Assembly (NCBI GenBank): GCA_963775505.1 | Contig: CAVZIL010000007.1 | Location: 620,001 to 684,000 of the forward strand | Source: JAIBJN01 sp963775505 | GTDB taxonomy: Bacteria; Actinomycetota; Thermoleophilia; Gaiellales; Gaiellaceae | DNA: 64,000 nucleotides | Direction: 5' to 3' | Part shown: positions 7,346-13,564 of the stretch, piece after piece | Layout of the letters: each line of letters starts with the position of its first letter | Numbering within the stretch: position 1 is the first letter of the stretch | Translations under genes and position numbers: made by a program | The notes under the pieces: model-generated | Told to the model about the DNA's origin: nothing | The model's database searches: none | Seen by the model: the letters and a program-made list of their open reading frames with translations, nothing else

Positions 7346-8227
7346 GTGGCGCAATCTGTCGGACGCAACGACCTATGCCCCTGCGGAAGCGGGAAGAAGT
7401 ACAAGCGCTGCTGCTTGGACCTCGATCGTCAGGGAGGATCGGGTCATCTGGTCGAGTACGACGACGGTTCTGGCGAGCTCATGCTCTTTGTGGAGACCTC
7501 GTCCGGTGTGATGGTGCGGCGCATTCCCAGCGCTGCCGCGCTCCGTCCGGACAGAGTGCAAGGACTCGCAGCCGAGGAGGCAATCAACGACGCGGCCGCG
7601 GTGTGGAGCATTCCCGACTTCGTCTATCAATCGAAGGTCCGGAAGGTCGGCTCGGGGTCACGGGAGTTGGGTGACCGATTCCTGATCGTCGGTGATCTGG
7701 GGGTCGTCGTTCAGGTGAAGAGTCGTGACGGGCTGACCCCTGATCCCGTGAAGGAGCGGCTGTGGATCGAGAAGCAAGTTAGAAGGGCGCTGAGGCAAGC
7801 GAACGGCGCCATCAGGTCGCTTCAACGCCAACCCGAACACCTCACGAACGCCCGCGGTCGCGAGCTTAAAGTCGACGCCAGGGAGCTGCGTTGGGTGGTT
7901 GCAGTCGTGATCGATCATCCAGAAGTCCCGGATGGCATCAACCTCGGCGCCTTCAAGTCCCCAACAGCGTTCGTCGTTCTTACGAGGCGAGATTGGGAGT
8001 TCCTCTTCAACCAACTCAAGTCGCTGCATGCGGTCGGGGAGTACCTTGAGCGAGTTTCGAGCGACCCCATTGAACTCGGAGATGAGCCCATCCGCTACTA
8101 CCAACTCGCGTCTGCCGACGAGCAGACGCCTCCTGCCCAGGATGGATCCCAGCCTGAAGACCATCGGTGCTCGCCAAGTGTCGTTGCCGAAGCTACCAAT
8201 GGCGCCGGCGGCGCTTGGAGACGCTGA
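7346..8227 (+). CDS. SEC-C motif protein with a possible PD-(D/E)xK-like nuclease core
   Basis: The 293-residue protein opens with a complete SEC-C zinc motif (about 5-23, NDLCPCGSGKKYKRCC; Cys-x-Cys, then Cys-Cys). At about 110-130 a strand-turn-strand GDRFLIVGDLGVVVQVKSR has the D...QxK spacing of PD-(D/E)xK or NERD-like nuclease cores. An alpha/beta region with a basic helix (WIEKQVRRALRQ) follows. SEC-C is common in accessory proteins that contact nucleic acids or ribosomes. The nuclease assignment is inference from a short motif. Its 3' end overlaps the next gene, implying coupled expression. GTG 7346 is preferred because it places the SEC-C motif at the N-terminus and follows a -10 box. 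Confidence 0.65.
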   Translation: MAQSVGRNDLCPCGSGKKYKRCCLDLDRQGGSGHLVEYDDGSGELMLFVETSSGVMVRRIPSAAALRPDRVQGLAAEEAINDAAAVWSIPDFVYQSKVRKVGSGSRELGDRFLIVGDLGVVVQVKSRDGLTPDPVKERLWIEKQVRRALRQANGAIRSLQRQPEHLTNARGRELKVDARELRWVVAVVIDHPEVPDGINLGAFKSPTAFVVLTRRDWEFLFNQLKSLHAVGEYLERVSSDPIELGDEPIRYYQLASADEQTPPAQDGSQPEDHRCSPSVVAEATNGAGGAWRR

Positions 8228-8750
8228 GGCTCATGTCGTGGTCCGGATGATCTTTGAGGACATCGCGACAACCCGCGTCGGAAAGATCCCGGAGCCCCAG
8301 CGTCTCAAGATGCTGTCCGAACTCGACCGGCTCCCGGTCGGCCACCGTGAAAGCATCGGGCGCTTTCTGCTCACTCGGCTCGAGAGCGTTGAAGCGACGC
8401 CCGACGATGCCTTGGAGTGGCACCTCCGTCGCTTCGTCGGTGACCGCTCGCACCTCGGGTTTGGGGTCTGCTCGACGTACTCACCGGAGATCCACAACGC
8501 CTTCGCCGCCTGGGTGCAATTGCGGCACCACGAGCTCCAAGCCCGGGGCGACATGCCGAAAGAACTAACAACCGTTGGAGTCCTTCTCACGCCGCGTCGC
8601 GACGGCCAGCGACCGTGGGACACGACCATTGTCGCGGCCACCGGTGACCTTGAGTTGACGGATGAAGAGCTCGCGTCGTACCGCACCGTTTGGCAAAGCG
8701 AGGGTGAGGCGACCCTCAGAGATCTTGGGGAGTCCAAAGGGGCCGCGTAG
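8142..8750 (+). CDS. Unrecognised island protein, partner of the SEC-C gene
   Basis: The 202-residue soluble protein is mostly helical in its first half (LKMLSELDRLPVGHRESIG; ALEWHLRRF). The second half is beta-rich (TTVGVLLTPRRDGQRPWDTT). I do not recognise a family. ATG 8142 overlaps the SEC-C gene by 86 nt; ATG 8199 and GTG 8238 are in-frame alternatives, and GTG 8238 has GAGG 8 nt upstream. The overlap and shared strand suggest the pair acts together, but no function can be assigned from sequence alone. Confidence 0.55.
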   Translation: MDPSLKTIGARQVSLPKLPMAPAALGDAEAHVVVRMIFEDIATTRVGKIPEPQRLKMLSELDRLPVGHRESIGRFLLTRLESVEATPDDALEWHLRRFVGDRSHLGFGVCSTYSPEIHNAFAAWVQLRHHELQARGDMPKELTTVGVLLTPRRDGQRPWDTTIVAATGDLELTDEELASYRTVWQSEGEATLRDLGESKGAA

Positions 8751-8949
8751 CCTGATCCCCGCCGGGGCGTGGGCAGGGTAGTCCTAGGGTCACCTTGCGG
8801 CCCGCGCCCCGGCTCAGACCTACAAGAGTGCTATTGTCGTTCCGTCGGGTGCGCCCCCTTTGGCGCTTCTCCTCCTCCGCCGCGACGTTCTGGTCTAGCG
8901 GCGCTCGAGAGGTCTCCGCTCCCAAGTAGTCCTTCGGCAAAGGGAGCTC

Positions 8950-9312
8950 ATGTCTGTGTCGCTCGAGCGCCTCGCGCGCAACCAGTCCCTCTTCAAAGAG
9001 GTGAACGAGCGTATCCAGTACCTCGGCGAAGTCAACGAGCGTATCGGGTACTTCGCCGAAGGCGCCACGAGCGAGTTCGTGTGCGAGTGCAGTAACACCG
9101 AGTGCATCTCCACAATCGAGCTGACGGTCGTGGAGTACGAGCGCGTCCGCTCCAACCCCACCTGGTTCGTGATGAAGCTGGATCACGACCTTACTCAAAT
9201 CGAGAGGGTCGTCTCCCGAGACGACGGGTACGCGGTTGTCGAGAAGCTGATCCTCGAGGAGTACCTAGAGGCCGTCGATCCGCGTCCCGATGGCCCCGAA
9301 CGGGAGCCCTAA
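8950..9312 (+). CDS. 120-residue protein with a CxC...C cluster, unknown function
   Basis: An N-terminal helix (LARNQSLFKEVNERI) contains a short internal repeat, VNERIQYL / VNERIGYF. It is followed by FVCECSNTECISTIEL, where Cys-x-Cys-x5-Cys suggests a small metal knuckle, and an alpha/beta tail (YAVVEKLILEEYLEAV). I recall similar small proteins in Thermoleophilia as unnamed families, but cannot verify this. AGGGAG lies 3 nt before the ATG, and a terminator follows at 9379. It stands alone as a single-gene unit inside the island. Confidence 0.65.
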   Translation: MSVSLERLARNQSLFKEVNERIQYLGEVNERIGYFAEGATSEFVCECSNTECISTIELTVVEYERVRSNPTWFVMKLDHDLTQIERVVSRDDGYAVVEKLILEEYLEAVDPRPDGPEREP

Positions 9313-9378
9313 AGCTGTTTGTCCTTCGACCGGGCCGAGTCTGCTTGGCCGCAGAGCAGGGCCCACCTCGAACGAAAG

Positions 9379-9417
9379 CAAGGAGCCCCTTCTCCCAAGC
9401 GGGCTCCTTGTTCTTCC
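9379..9417 (+). terminator. Rho-independent terminator after the 120-residue gene
   Basis: CAAGGAGCCC (9379-9388) pairs with GGGCTCCTTG (9401-9410), a 10-bp stem, followed by the T-rich tail TTCTTCC. It closes the 8950-9312 transcription unit. Confidence 0.7.
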
Positions 9418-9506
9418 AGGGCCGCAGCGTGTCCGCCAGGTGACTCTAATCCGCCCACCGAATCAGCACCTCGCTCGCCCGCTCGACTAACGACCGAAGG
9501 AAATCC

Positions 9507-9818
9507 ATGAAGAAGAAGGTAGCGCTCGCCGCCATGATCCTGGCGGCACTGACCGCGGCGCCGATCGCGAGCGCCGACACGCCCATCTGCGTCACGAGGG
9601 GCGAGTTCAGCAGGATCCACAAGGGTGACTCGCTCAACCGGGTCGCCCGCATCTTCGACAGGCGAGGCAAGCAGGTCAGCATCTCCGTGTACGGAGGCTA
9701 CAAATCGCAGATTCGCCAGTACCGGACCTGCCGGAAGAACTCGCTGGTGCAGGTCAGCTTCAGCAAGACGCCGGCGACGCGGTACGGGATGGACGACAAG
9801 TACGCCATCTGGGGCTAA
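9507..9818 (+). CDS. Small secreted SmpA/BLIP-like protein
   Basis: The 103-residue protein has a clear signal peptide (1-23: Lys-rich start, hydrophobic core, cleavage after PIASA). The mature part carries CVTRGEFSRIHKGDSLNRV, which matches the start of SmpA/BLIP-type folds (a 'V....F..I..G......V' pattern), and two Cys residues that could pair outside the cell. AAGGAA lies 4 nt upstream of the ATG. Family members bind partner proteins; nothing here identifies the partner. Confidence 0.6.
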   Translation: MKKKVALAAMILAALTAAPIASADTPICVTRGEFSRIHKGDSLNRVARIFDRRGKQVSISVYGGYKSQIRQYRTCRKNSLVQVSFSKTPATRYGMDDKYAIWG

Positions 9819-9844
9819 CGCCGCCTGACTAGAGGGGCCTGGCA

Positions 9845-9988
9845 TTAGTCGAGCGCGTCAGGGACGCTGACGAAGTCGAGCTCGGTCGCTGTTGCGAACG
9901 CCACGGTCGCGTTCCGTGAGTCGAGCGCGCGGCGGAAGCGCGAGTAGGGCGAGCCCTGAGAGGTTACGACGAACAGATGTTCCCACAA
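9845..9988 (-). pseudogene. Remnant of an N-terminal gene segment (47 codons)
   Basis: A short minus-strand frame encodes SPYSRFRRALDSRNATVAFA and continues through TELDFVSVPDALD before a TAA. This reads like the N-terminal helical part of a longer protein whose remainder is missing. The residue pattern is protein-like, unlike the frames around it. TTG 9988 is only a nominal start. I regard it as a decayed gene. Confidence 0.4.
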
Positions 9989-9991
9989 AGC

Positions 9992-10061
9992 GGCGGGTGC
10001 CAACGACTACAGGCCGCCGGCTGCGGCAAACCAGCGGCCCTCTCCTCGCTCGGCACCCGCC
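9992..10061. repeat. Long inverted repeat with structured loop
   Basis: GGCGGGTGCC at 9992-10001 is a perfect inverted repeat of GGCACCCGCC at 10052-10061. The 50-nt loop contains a second GGCCGC/GCGGCC pairing. It lies between two broken genes in the island and could be a structured RNA, a terminator lacking a T-tract, or part of a recombination site. Confidence 0.4.
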
Positions 10062-10178
10062 AGCTCATCTCTCCAGGCGAGCGGGGATGATCCTTCGTCT
10101 GGCTAGCCAGCCCAGCGCTCGAGCGTCTCGCTCGCCCGCGCGAGCACGCGCCGACAGCTGCCCTCGCTGGACGGGCGA

Positions 10179-10401
10179 TCAGATTGACTCTCGGAGCGCG
10201 GTCGCCGCAGCTTGCAGCCGCTCACTGACATTGGCCAGTTCTCGTGCCGCGAGGTCAATGCGCTCTGCTGGATGTTTGTCCGTTCTCGCTCGCTTTCAGC
10301 GCGCTCGCGAACGTCTTTGAGCTCGCCTGCCATCTCCTCAACGGTGTGGTTAGAGCGGCCAGCTGACCGGCGACGCTTGCTATGTCCTCTTCGGCTGTCA
10401 T
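10179..10401 (-). pseudogene. Small helical protein gene broken by two frameshifts
   Basis: From ATG 10401 the frame reads MTAEEDIASVAGQLAAL. It switches near 10345 to VEEMAGELKDVRERAESER, then near 10270 to a third frame reading KHPAERIDLAARELANVSER and continuing LQAAATALRESI to TGA. The three segments join into one plausible 74-residue coiled or helical protein. Two same-direction shifts are needed, so it is most simply a decayed gene. No family recognised. Confidence 0.45.
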
Positions 10402-10513
10402 GCCCGCCGAATTCTATGCCTGCAAGTCGTCGGTTCGCCCGCCACCACAGGGCCGTCGTCGTCCACGGCTCCCTCGGACGTAGCGATGGAAGTCGGCCAG
10501 GTTGAAGGCGGAG

Positions 10514-10849
10514 TCATTGTCCATGCGGTGCTAGTCGCCCTTGAGGCTGCGCCGGGGCGGAGCCAGGCTCTTCGTCGGCTTCGACGATGCGCCAGAGTCC
10601 GTCGCCGTTCAGGCCGGCGAGCCAGAGCGCGTCGACGAAGACGCGGATCCCGATCGTCTGGGCGTTTGCGAGCGTGCCGGCTTCGACCTGGAACCGCGAC
10701 GAAATGACGCCGCGCTCGTGGTCGAGGATGGCCGTCGAGCCGCTGACCTCCTCGCTCGCTCGCATCGCCTCGTCGAAGCGACCCATCACGTCCTCGTCGG
10801 TGGTCGTTCCCTCGGGAGTCTCGATCGCGATCGTGTACTCGCGGATCAC
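10514..10849 (-). CDS. Small conserved-looking protein of unknown function
   Basis: The 111-residue protein begins REYTIAIETPEGTTTDEDVM and includes the strand GVISSRFQVEAGTLANAQ, an alpha/beta pattern of a small domain. Start GTG 10849 is preferred over upstream frames because the preceding Arg/Pro-rich reading looks non-coding. I have seen similar ~100-residue actinobacterial orphans but cannot name a family. The C-terminal 20 residues are Pro/Gln-rich and probably disordered. Confidence 0.55.
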   Translation of the reverse strand: MIREYTIAIETPEGTTTDEDVMGRFDEAMRASEEVSGSTAILDHERGVISSRFQVEAGTLANAQTIGIRVFVDALWLAGLNGDGLWRIVEADEEPGSAPAQPQGRLAPHGQ

Positions 10850-11013
10850 GCGCCCGAGCCTACCGACTCGACGCGCGCTTGGACCAGATCGCGCGGGCGG
10901 TGACACCAAACCTCGCCGGCCCCAAGTGGCGTGGTGGCCGCCGCAGCCACGGAGACGAGCCCGCTAGAGACCCGGAAGGCGCAGGGACTCTTCTGTCCGT
11001 ACAGACCGCCTCG

Positions 11014-11065
11014 AAAATCCTCGCACACGCGGAGGGGCTCCAGAACCAGCCTGAAGCCCCTCCGC
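11014..11065 (-). terminator. Candidate terminator after the ABM-like gene
   Basis: GCGGAGGGGCT (11029-11039) pairs with AGCCCCTCCGC (11055-11065), an 11-bp stem with a 15-nt loop. On the minus strand four T residues follow (11014-11017) after an 11-nt spacer. The stem is strong and the T-tract weak. Confidence 0.5.
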
Positions 11066-11105
11066 TGTTGCGCGAGAAAACGCGTGGTGGCGAAACGCGC
11101 GAGCG

Positions 11106-11438
11106 TTAGCGCCTGACGATCTTGTGGATCTCGAGCACCTCGGGATCGCCGGAGAGCACGATCCCAACGTCGCTCAGCATCGGCGTGAGGCGCTTACCGA
11201 ACGCGTCGAACTCCTCCCGCGAGTCCCAGATCTCGCTGACTCGGAACTTCCCGTCCGAAACGAAGGCGACGTGATAGTCGAGTCCCTTCGGTGGCCAGTC
11301 GCCGGCCTTCTCAAGACGGCGGCTGGTCTCGTCGTACTGCTCGTACGTGACACTAGGCGTGCCGGTGAAGCGAACAAGGATTTTCGTCTCGCGATCCTCC
11401 ATGCTCCGGATCGCCGACTCAGGACTGGTGGTGGCCAT
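11106..11438 (-). CDS. ABM-like (dimeric alpha/beta barrel) small protein
   Basis: The 110-residue protein has the beta-alpha-beta rhythm of antibiotic-biosynthesis-monooxygenase-like domains: ILVRFTGTPSVTYEQYDE, GLDYHVAFV, FRVSEIWDSREEFDAFG and a C-terminal strand. Such proteins are small cytosolic dimers, often of unknown role. GGAGG lies 5 nt upstream of ATG 11438 on the minus strand (11443-11447), which fixes the start. It is the rightmost island gene and is followed by its own terminator. Confidence 0.65.
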   Translation of the reverse strand: MATTSPESAIRSMEDRETKILVRFTGTPSVTYEQYDETSRRLEKAGDWPPKGLDYHVAFVSDGKFRVSEIWDSREEFDAFGKRLTPMLSDVGIVLSGDPEVLEIHKIVRR

Positions 11439-11633
11439 GTGGCCTCCTAGGATGGATGCTCCCTGACCGAGCCGCCTACAAACCGAACACCCTACGGCGC
11501 GCGCCTGGCGGGCGAGGAATCTGAGTCAGGAAGACAAACGAAGTTTAGCAGCCATGCTGCGTCGCGGTTTCGCCATGCCCGTTTCGACCGTGGATTAGTC
11601 AGGCCGACGAGCGGGAGCTCGAGGAGACAGAAA

Positions 11634-11658
11634 ACCCCCGCGCTTGCGGGGGTTTTTC
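11634..11658. terminator. Bidirectional terminator next to tRNA-Gln
   Basis: ACCCCCGC and GCGGGGGT form an 8-bp stem with a GCTT loop (11634-11653), flanked by an A-run and a T-run. It is efficient in both directions and now ends the tRNA-Gln transcript, replacing the old terminator displaced to 7102. Confidence 0.85.
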
Positions 11659-11660
11659 TT

Positions 11661-11706
11661 AGGCTGCGGGGCTAGGATTCGAACCTAGACTACCCGGTCC
11701 AGAGCC
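11661..11706 (-). repeat. Right attachment-site repeat within tRNA-Gln
   Basis: This 46-bp sequence is identical to 7130-7175. It covers the anticodon loop, T-arm, acceptor 3' strand and a few bases beyond the tRNA-Gln gene. It marks the right border of the island. Confidence 0.9.
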
Positions 11707-11734
11707 GGGCGTCCTACCGTTAGACGACCCCGCA
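11664..11734 (-). tRNA. tRNA-Gln (anticodon CUG)
   Basis: On the minus strand the acceptor stem pairs TGCGGGG with CCCCGCA. The D-arm includes TCTAACGGTAGGA. The anticodon stem is CCCGG/CCGGG with loop CTCTGGA, giving anticodon CTG, which reads CAG. The T-loop is GGTTCGAATCC. Discriminator G; CCA not encoded. The 3' part doubles as the island attachment site. Confidence 0.96.
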
Positions 11735-11745
11735 ACGGCGGCGCC

Positions 11746-11751
11746 ATTGTA
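11746..11751 (-). promoter_or_regulatory. -10 box (TACAAT) of tRNA-Gln
   Basis: On the minus strand TACAAT lies 11 nt upstream of the tRNA 5' end. It fits the -10 consensus; I see no clear -35 element. Confidence 0.5.
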
Positions 11752-11766
11752 GCCGGGCGGGAGCGG

Positions 11767-12648
11767 TCAGAGCTCCAGCGTGTAGAGCGGGATCAGGCTC
11801 TTCTCCGCCTCGGTGTCGATGTGCGCGACCACCTCCACGTACGGCTCCAGGCCCGACCCGCGGAGCTTCGCCTTCAGGAGCTCGTCCACCTGGTAGATGC
11901 CCGACGAGTTGTTCATCGTGATCTCGATCAGGACGGGCGCGGTCTCGCCGTCCTTGATCTCGACGCCCTCGATCGCGGCCGCCGAGAGGGAATGAATGGA
12001 CACGCGTCCGTGCTGGAACGGGATGCGCGAGCGGCCCTCGGCCATGTCGAGCGCGTCGGCCACCCGGATGATCCCGGCCTCGAGCGTGAGCGGCTTGCCG
12101 TCCTGGCGGTGGCTCGTGATCGCCTGGAGGACCTCGGATGCGATCACCGTCATCTCGGGCTCGTCGTAGAGGCCGTCGAGGAGCTCTCGGATCTTCGGCT
12201 CGGCGAGGAAGAGGCTCCAGTCCTCGTGCCGGTCCCGATGGACGGCCATTCCCACGCAGTGGAGGAACGCGCCCAGGGCGACGACCACCTCGGCGTCGTC
12301 CTGGCTCATCCCGTAGTCGCGGACGACGCCCGGCTCGACGTCGTGCTTGGCGAGCTGGCGCAGGAGCTTGAGCCCGATGTTGGCGACGATCTGGATGTGC
12401 ACCCAGGAGTGGTCGTTGATCTCCAGGCGCTTGACCGCGTTGATATTGGCGACGTGCCACCAGCCCTTGAGCTGGGCGTCGGCATTGACGCGCTCGACGA
12501 GGGCGCGCAGCTTCTTGTTGGCGCGCGGCGGCACCTTGATCCGCATGCGCTCGATCGCCTGTGCCGGCGTCAGGAGGGCCTCGCGCTCGGCCTCGTGCGG
12601 GACCGGCTCGTCGATACGTTCCTCGGTGGTCGGGTCGAGCTCCGTCAT
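11767..12648 (-). CDS. HD-superfamily metal-dependent phosphohydrolase-like protein
   Basis: The 293-residue protein has an HD-like core: His in INDHSWVHIQIV (about 78), LGAFLHCVGMAVHRDRHE (about 125-142, His and metal-site residues) and a distal VADALDMAEGRSRIPF (about 195-210) with Asp. The first motif is HS/HC rather than canonical HD, so metal ligation differs from standard HD enzymes. HD family members hydrolyse nucleotides or cyclic dinucleotides in the cytoplasm; the substrate is unknown here. TAGGCT at 12658-12663 lies 9 nt upstream of ATG 12648, suggesting a short or absent leader. Confidence 0.7.
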   Translation of the reverse strand: MTELDPTTEERIDEPVPHEAEREALLTPAQAIERMRIKVPPRANKKLRALVERVNADAQLKGWWHVANINAVKRLEINDHSWVHIQIVANIGLKLLRQLAKHDVEPGVVRDYGMSQDDAEVVVALGAFLHCVGMAVHRDRHEDWSLFLAEPKIRELLDGLYDEPEMTVIASEVLQAITSHRQDGKPLTLEAGIIRVADALDMAEGRSRIPFQHGRVSIHSLSAAAIEGVEIKDGETAPVLIEITMNNSSGIYQVDELLKAKLRGSGLEPYVEVVAHIDTEAEKSLIPLYTLEL

Positions 12649-12682
12649 CCCGTCCGGAGCCTACACCCGCGGACGCCTCCCT

Positions 12683-13387
12683 CTAGGCGGCGGGCTCGGG
12701 CTCGGGAGCGCTCACGCCCGCCGCGTCTTCCCGGCCCTTGAGCCGGTAGTAGACGAGCGTCCAGATGGTGGCCACGAAGGGCGTCACGATCGTGACCGAG
12801 ACGAGCTGCTGGATCAGGCTGGCGAGCCAGTCAGCGAGCGGCAGGAAGACGATGCCGATGGCGATGCTGACCCCGATGAGGATGAGGATCGTCAGCACGA
12901 TCACGCCGAAGACGTTCCAGCCAGAGCCGCGCACGAGCTCGCGGCTTCGTCCGAACGACTCGCCGATGGCCCGGTCCTCGAGGACGATCGCTGGAATCAC
13001 CGCGATCCAGATCGTCATCAGGATGAGGCCGGGCACGATCAGCAGCACGAGGCCGAGAGTGATCCCCAGCGCAAGGAGAATGCCGGCGATCAGGATCGTC
13101 CAGAGCTTCGGATACACGCTGCTGAACGTCTCGGAGACCGAGAGGTCAGCGCGGCCGTCGCGCACGTCGCTGACGGCCTTGATGAGCGCGCCCTGAAGCC
13201 AGTATGTCCCGACCAGGCCGATGAACGAGCCCAGGAGGGCAACAACCCAGCCCTCGAGCAACCAGGAGAGCAGAACGCCGACCGCGGCGAGGATCACGAA
13301 CACGACGAGGGCGATCGAGAAGAAGTGTTTCCAGTGGGCCTTGTAGAGCTCCCAGGCCTCGCCGAACACGCCGCTCAGGGGATTCAC
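12683..13387 (-). CDS. Six-helix membrane protein, YciC/DUF975-like
   Basis: The 234-residue protein has about six hydrophobic helices. The segment VPGLILMTIWIAVIPAIVLE followed by RSRELVRGSGW is typical of the loosely defined YciC/DUF975/glycerophosphodiesterase membrane-domain group (pattern P.....VLE......A...S..L..G). Function in the family is unknown; it is usually an envelope protein. The tail is Pro/Glu-rich. GTG 13387 lies 7 nt after a TAAGCT box at 13395-13400. Confidence 0.7.
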   Translation of the reverse strand: MNPLSGVFGEAWELYKAHWKHFFSIALVVFVILAAVGVLLSWLLEGWVVALLGSFIGLVGTYWLQGALIKAVSDVRDGRADLSVSETFSSVYPKLWTILIAGILLALGITLGLVLLIVPGLILMTIWIAVIPAIVLEDRAIGESFGRSRELVRGSGWNVFGVIVLTILILIGVSIAIGIVFLPLADWLASLIQQLVSVTIVTPFVATIWTLVYYRLKGREDAAGVSAPEPEPAA

Positions 13388-13394
13388 GCGCGGG

Positions 13395-13400
13395 AGCTTA
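13395..13400 (-). promoter_or_regulatory. Leaderless -10 box (TAAGCT) for the membrane protein
   Basis: On the minus strand TAAGCT is separated from GTG 13387 by 7 nt. Further upstream are two near-identical sequences, CATCCGAAATGA (13493-13504) and CATTCCGAAATGA (13549-13561), which may be binding sites for a regulator. Confidence 0.45.
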
Positions 13401-13564
13401 CGGGACGGATCGGATCGATGCCTAAGAACCCCTTAATGAAGCGGTGCCGCCGGAACGCCCTGGACGGCGCGATGCGGCGTCCTCGGTCGCGCCATCCGAA
13501 ATGAACGCCTGCGTCTTCGCACTCGCCAGGACGCCGGCGGCGACGGATCATTCCGAAATGAGCT

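Larger units (their letters stand above)
7130..11706. mobile_element. Genomic island integrated at tRNA-Gln(CUG)
   Basis: A 4.6-kb segment is bounded by 46-bp direct repeats of the tRNA-Gln 3' part, with the intact tRNA regenerated at the right end. Contents: a SEC-C/nuclease-like gene and overlapping partner, a Cys-containing 120-residue protein, a secreted SmpA/BLIP-like protein, two small minus-strand genes, and at least two broken genes (9845-9988 and 10179-10401). Gaps are longer and base composition is less GC-rich than the flanks. No integrase or excisionase is recognisable, so the element is probably immobile and eroding. Confidence 0.8.

Noticed and set aside
10415..10525. Short minus-strand frame beginning at an ATG next to the stop of the 111-residue gene
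   Set aside because: Only about 36 codons, Arg-rich and without a Shine-Dalgarno or homology signal; more likely shadow.
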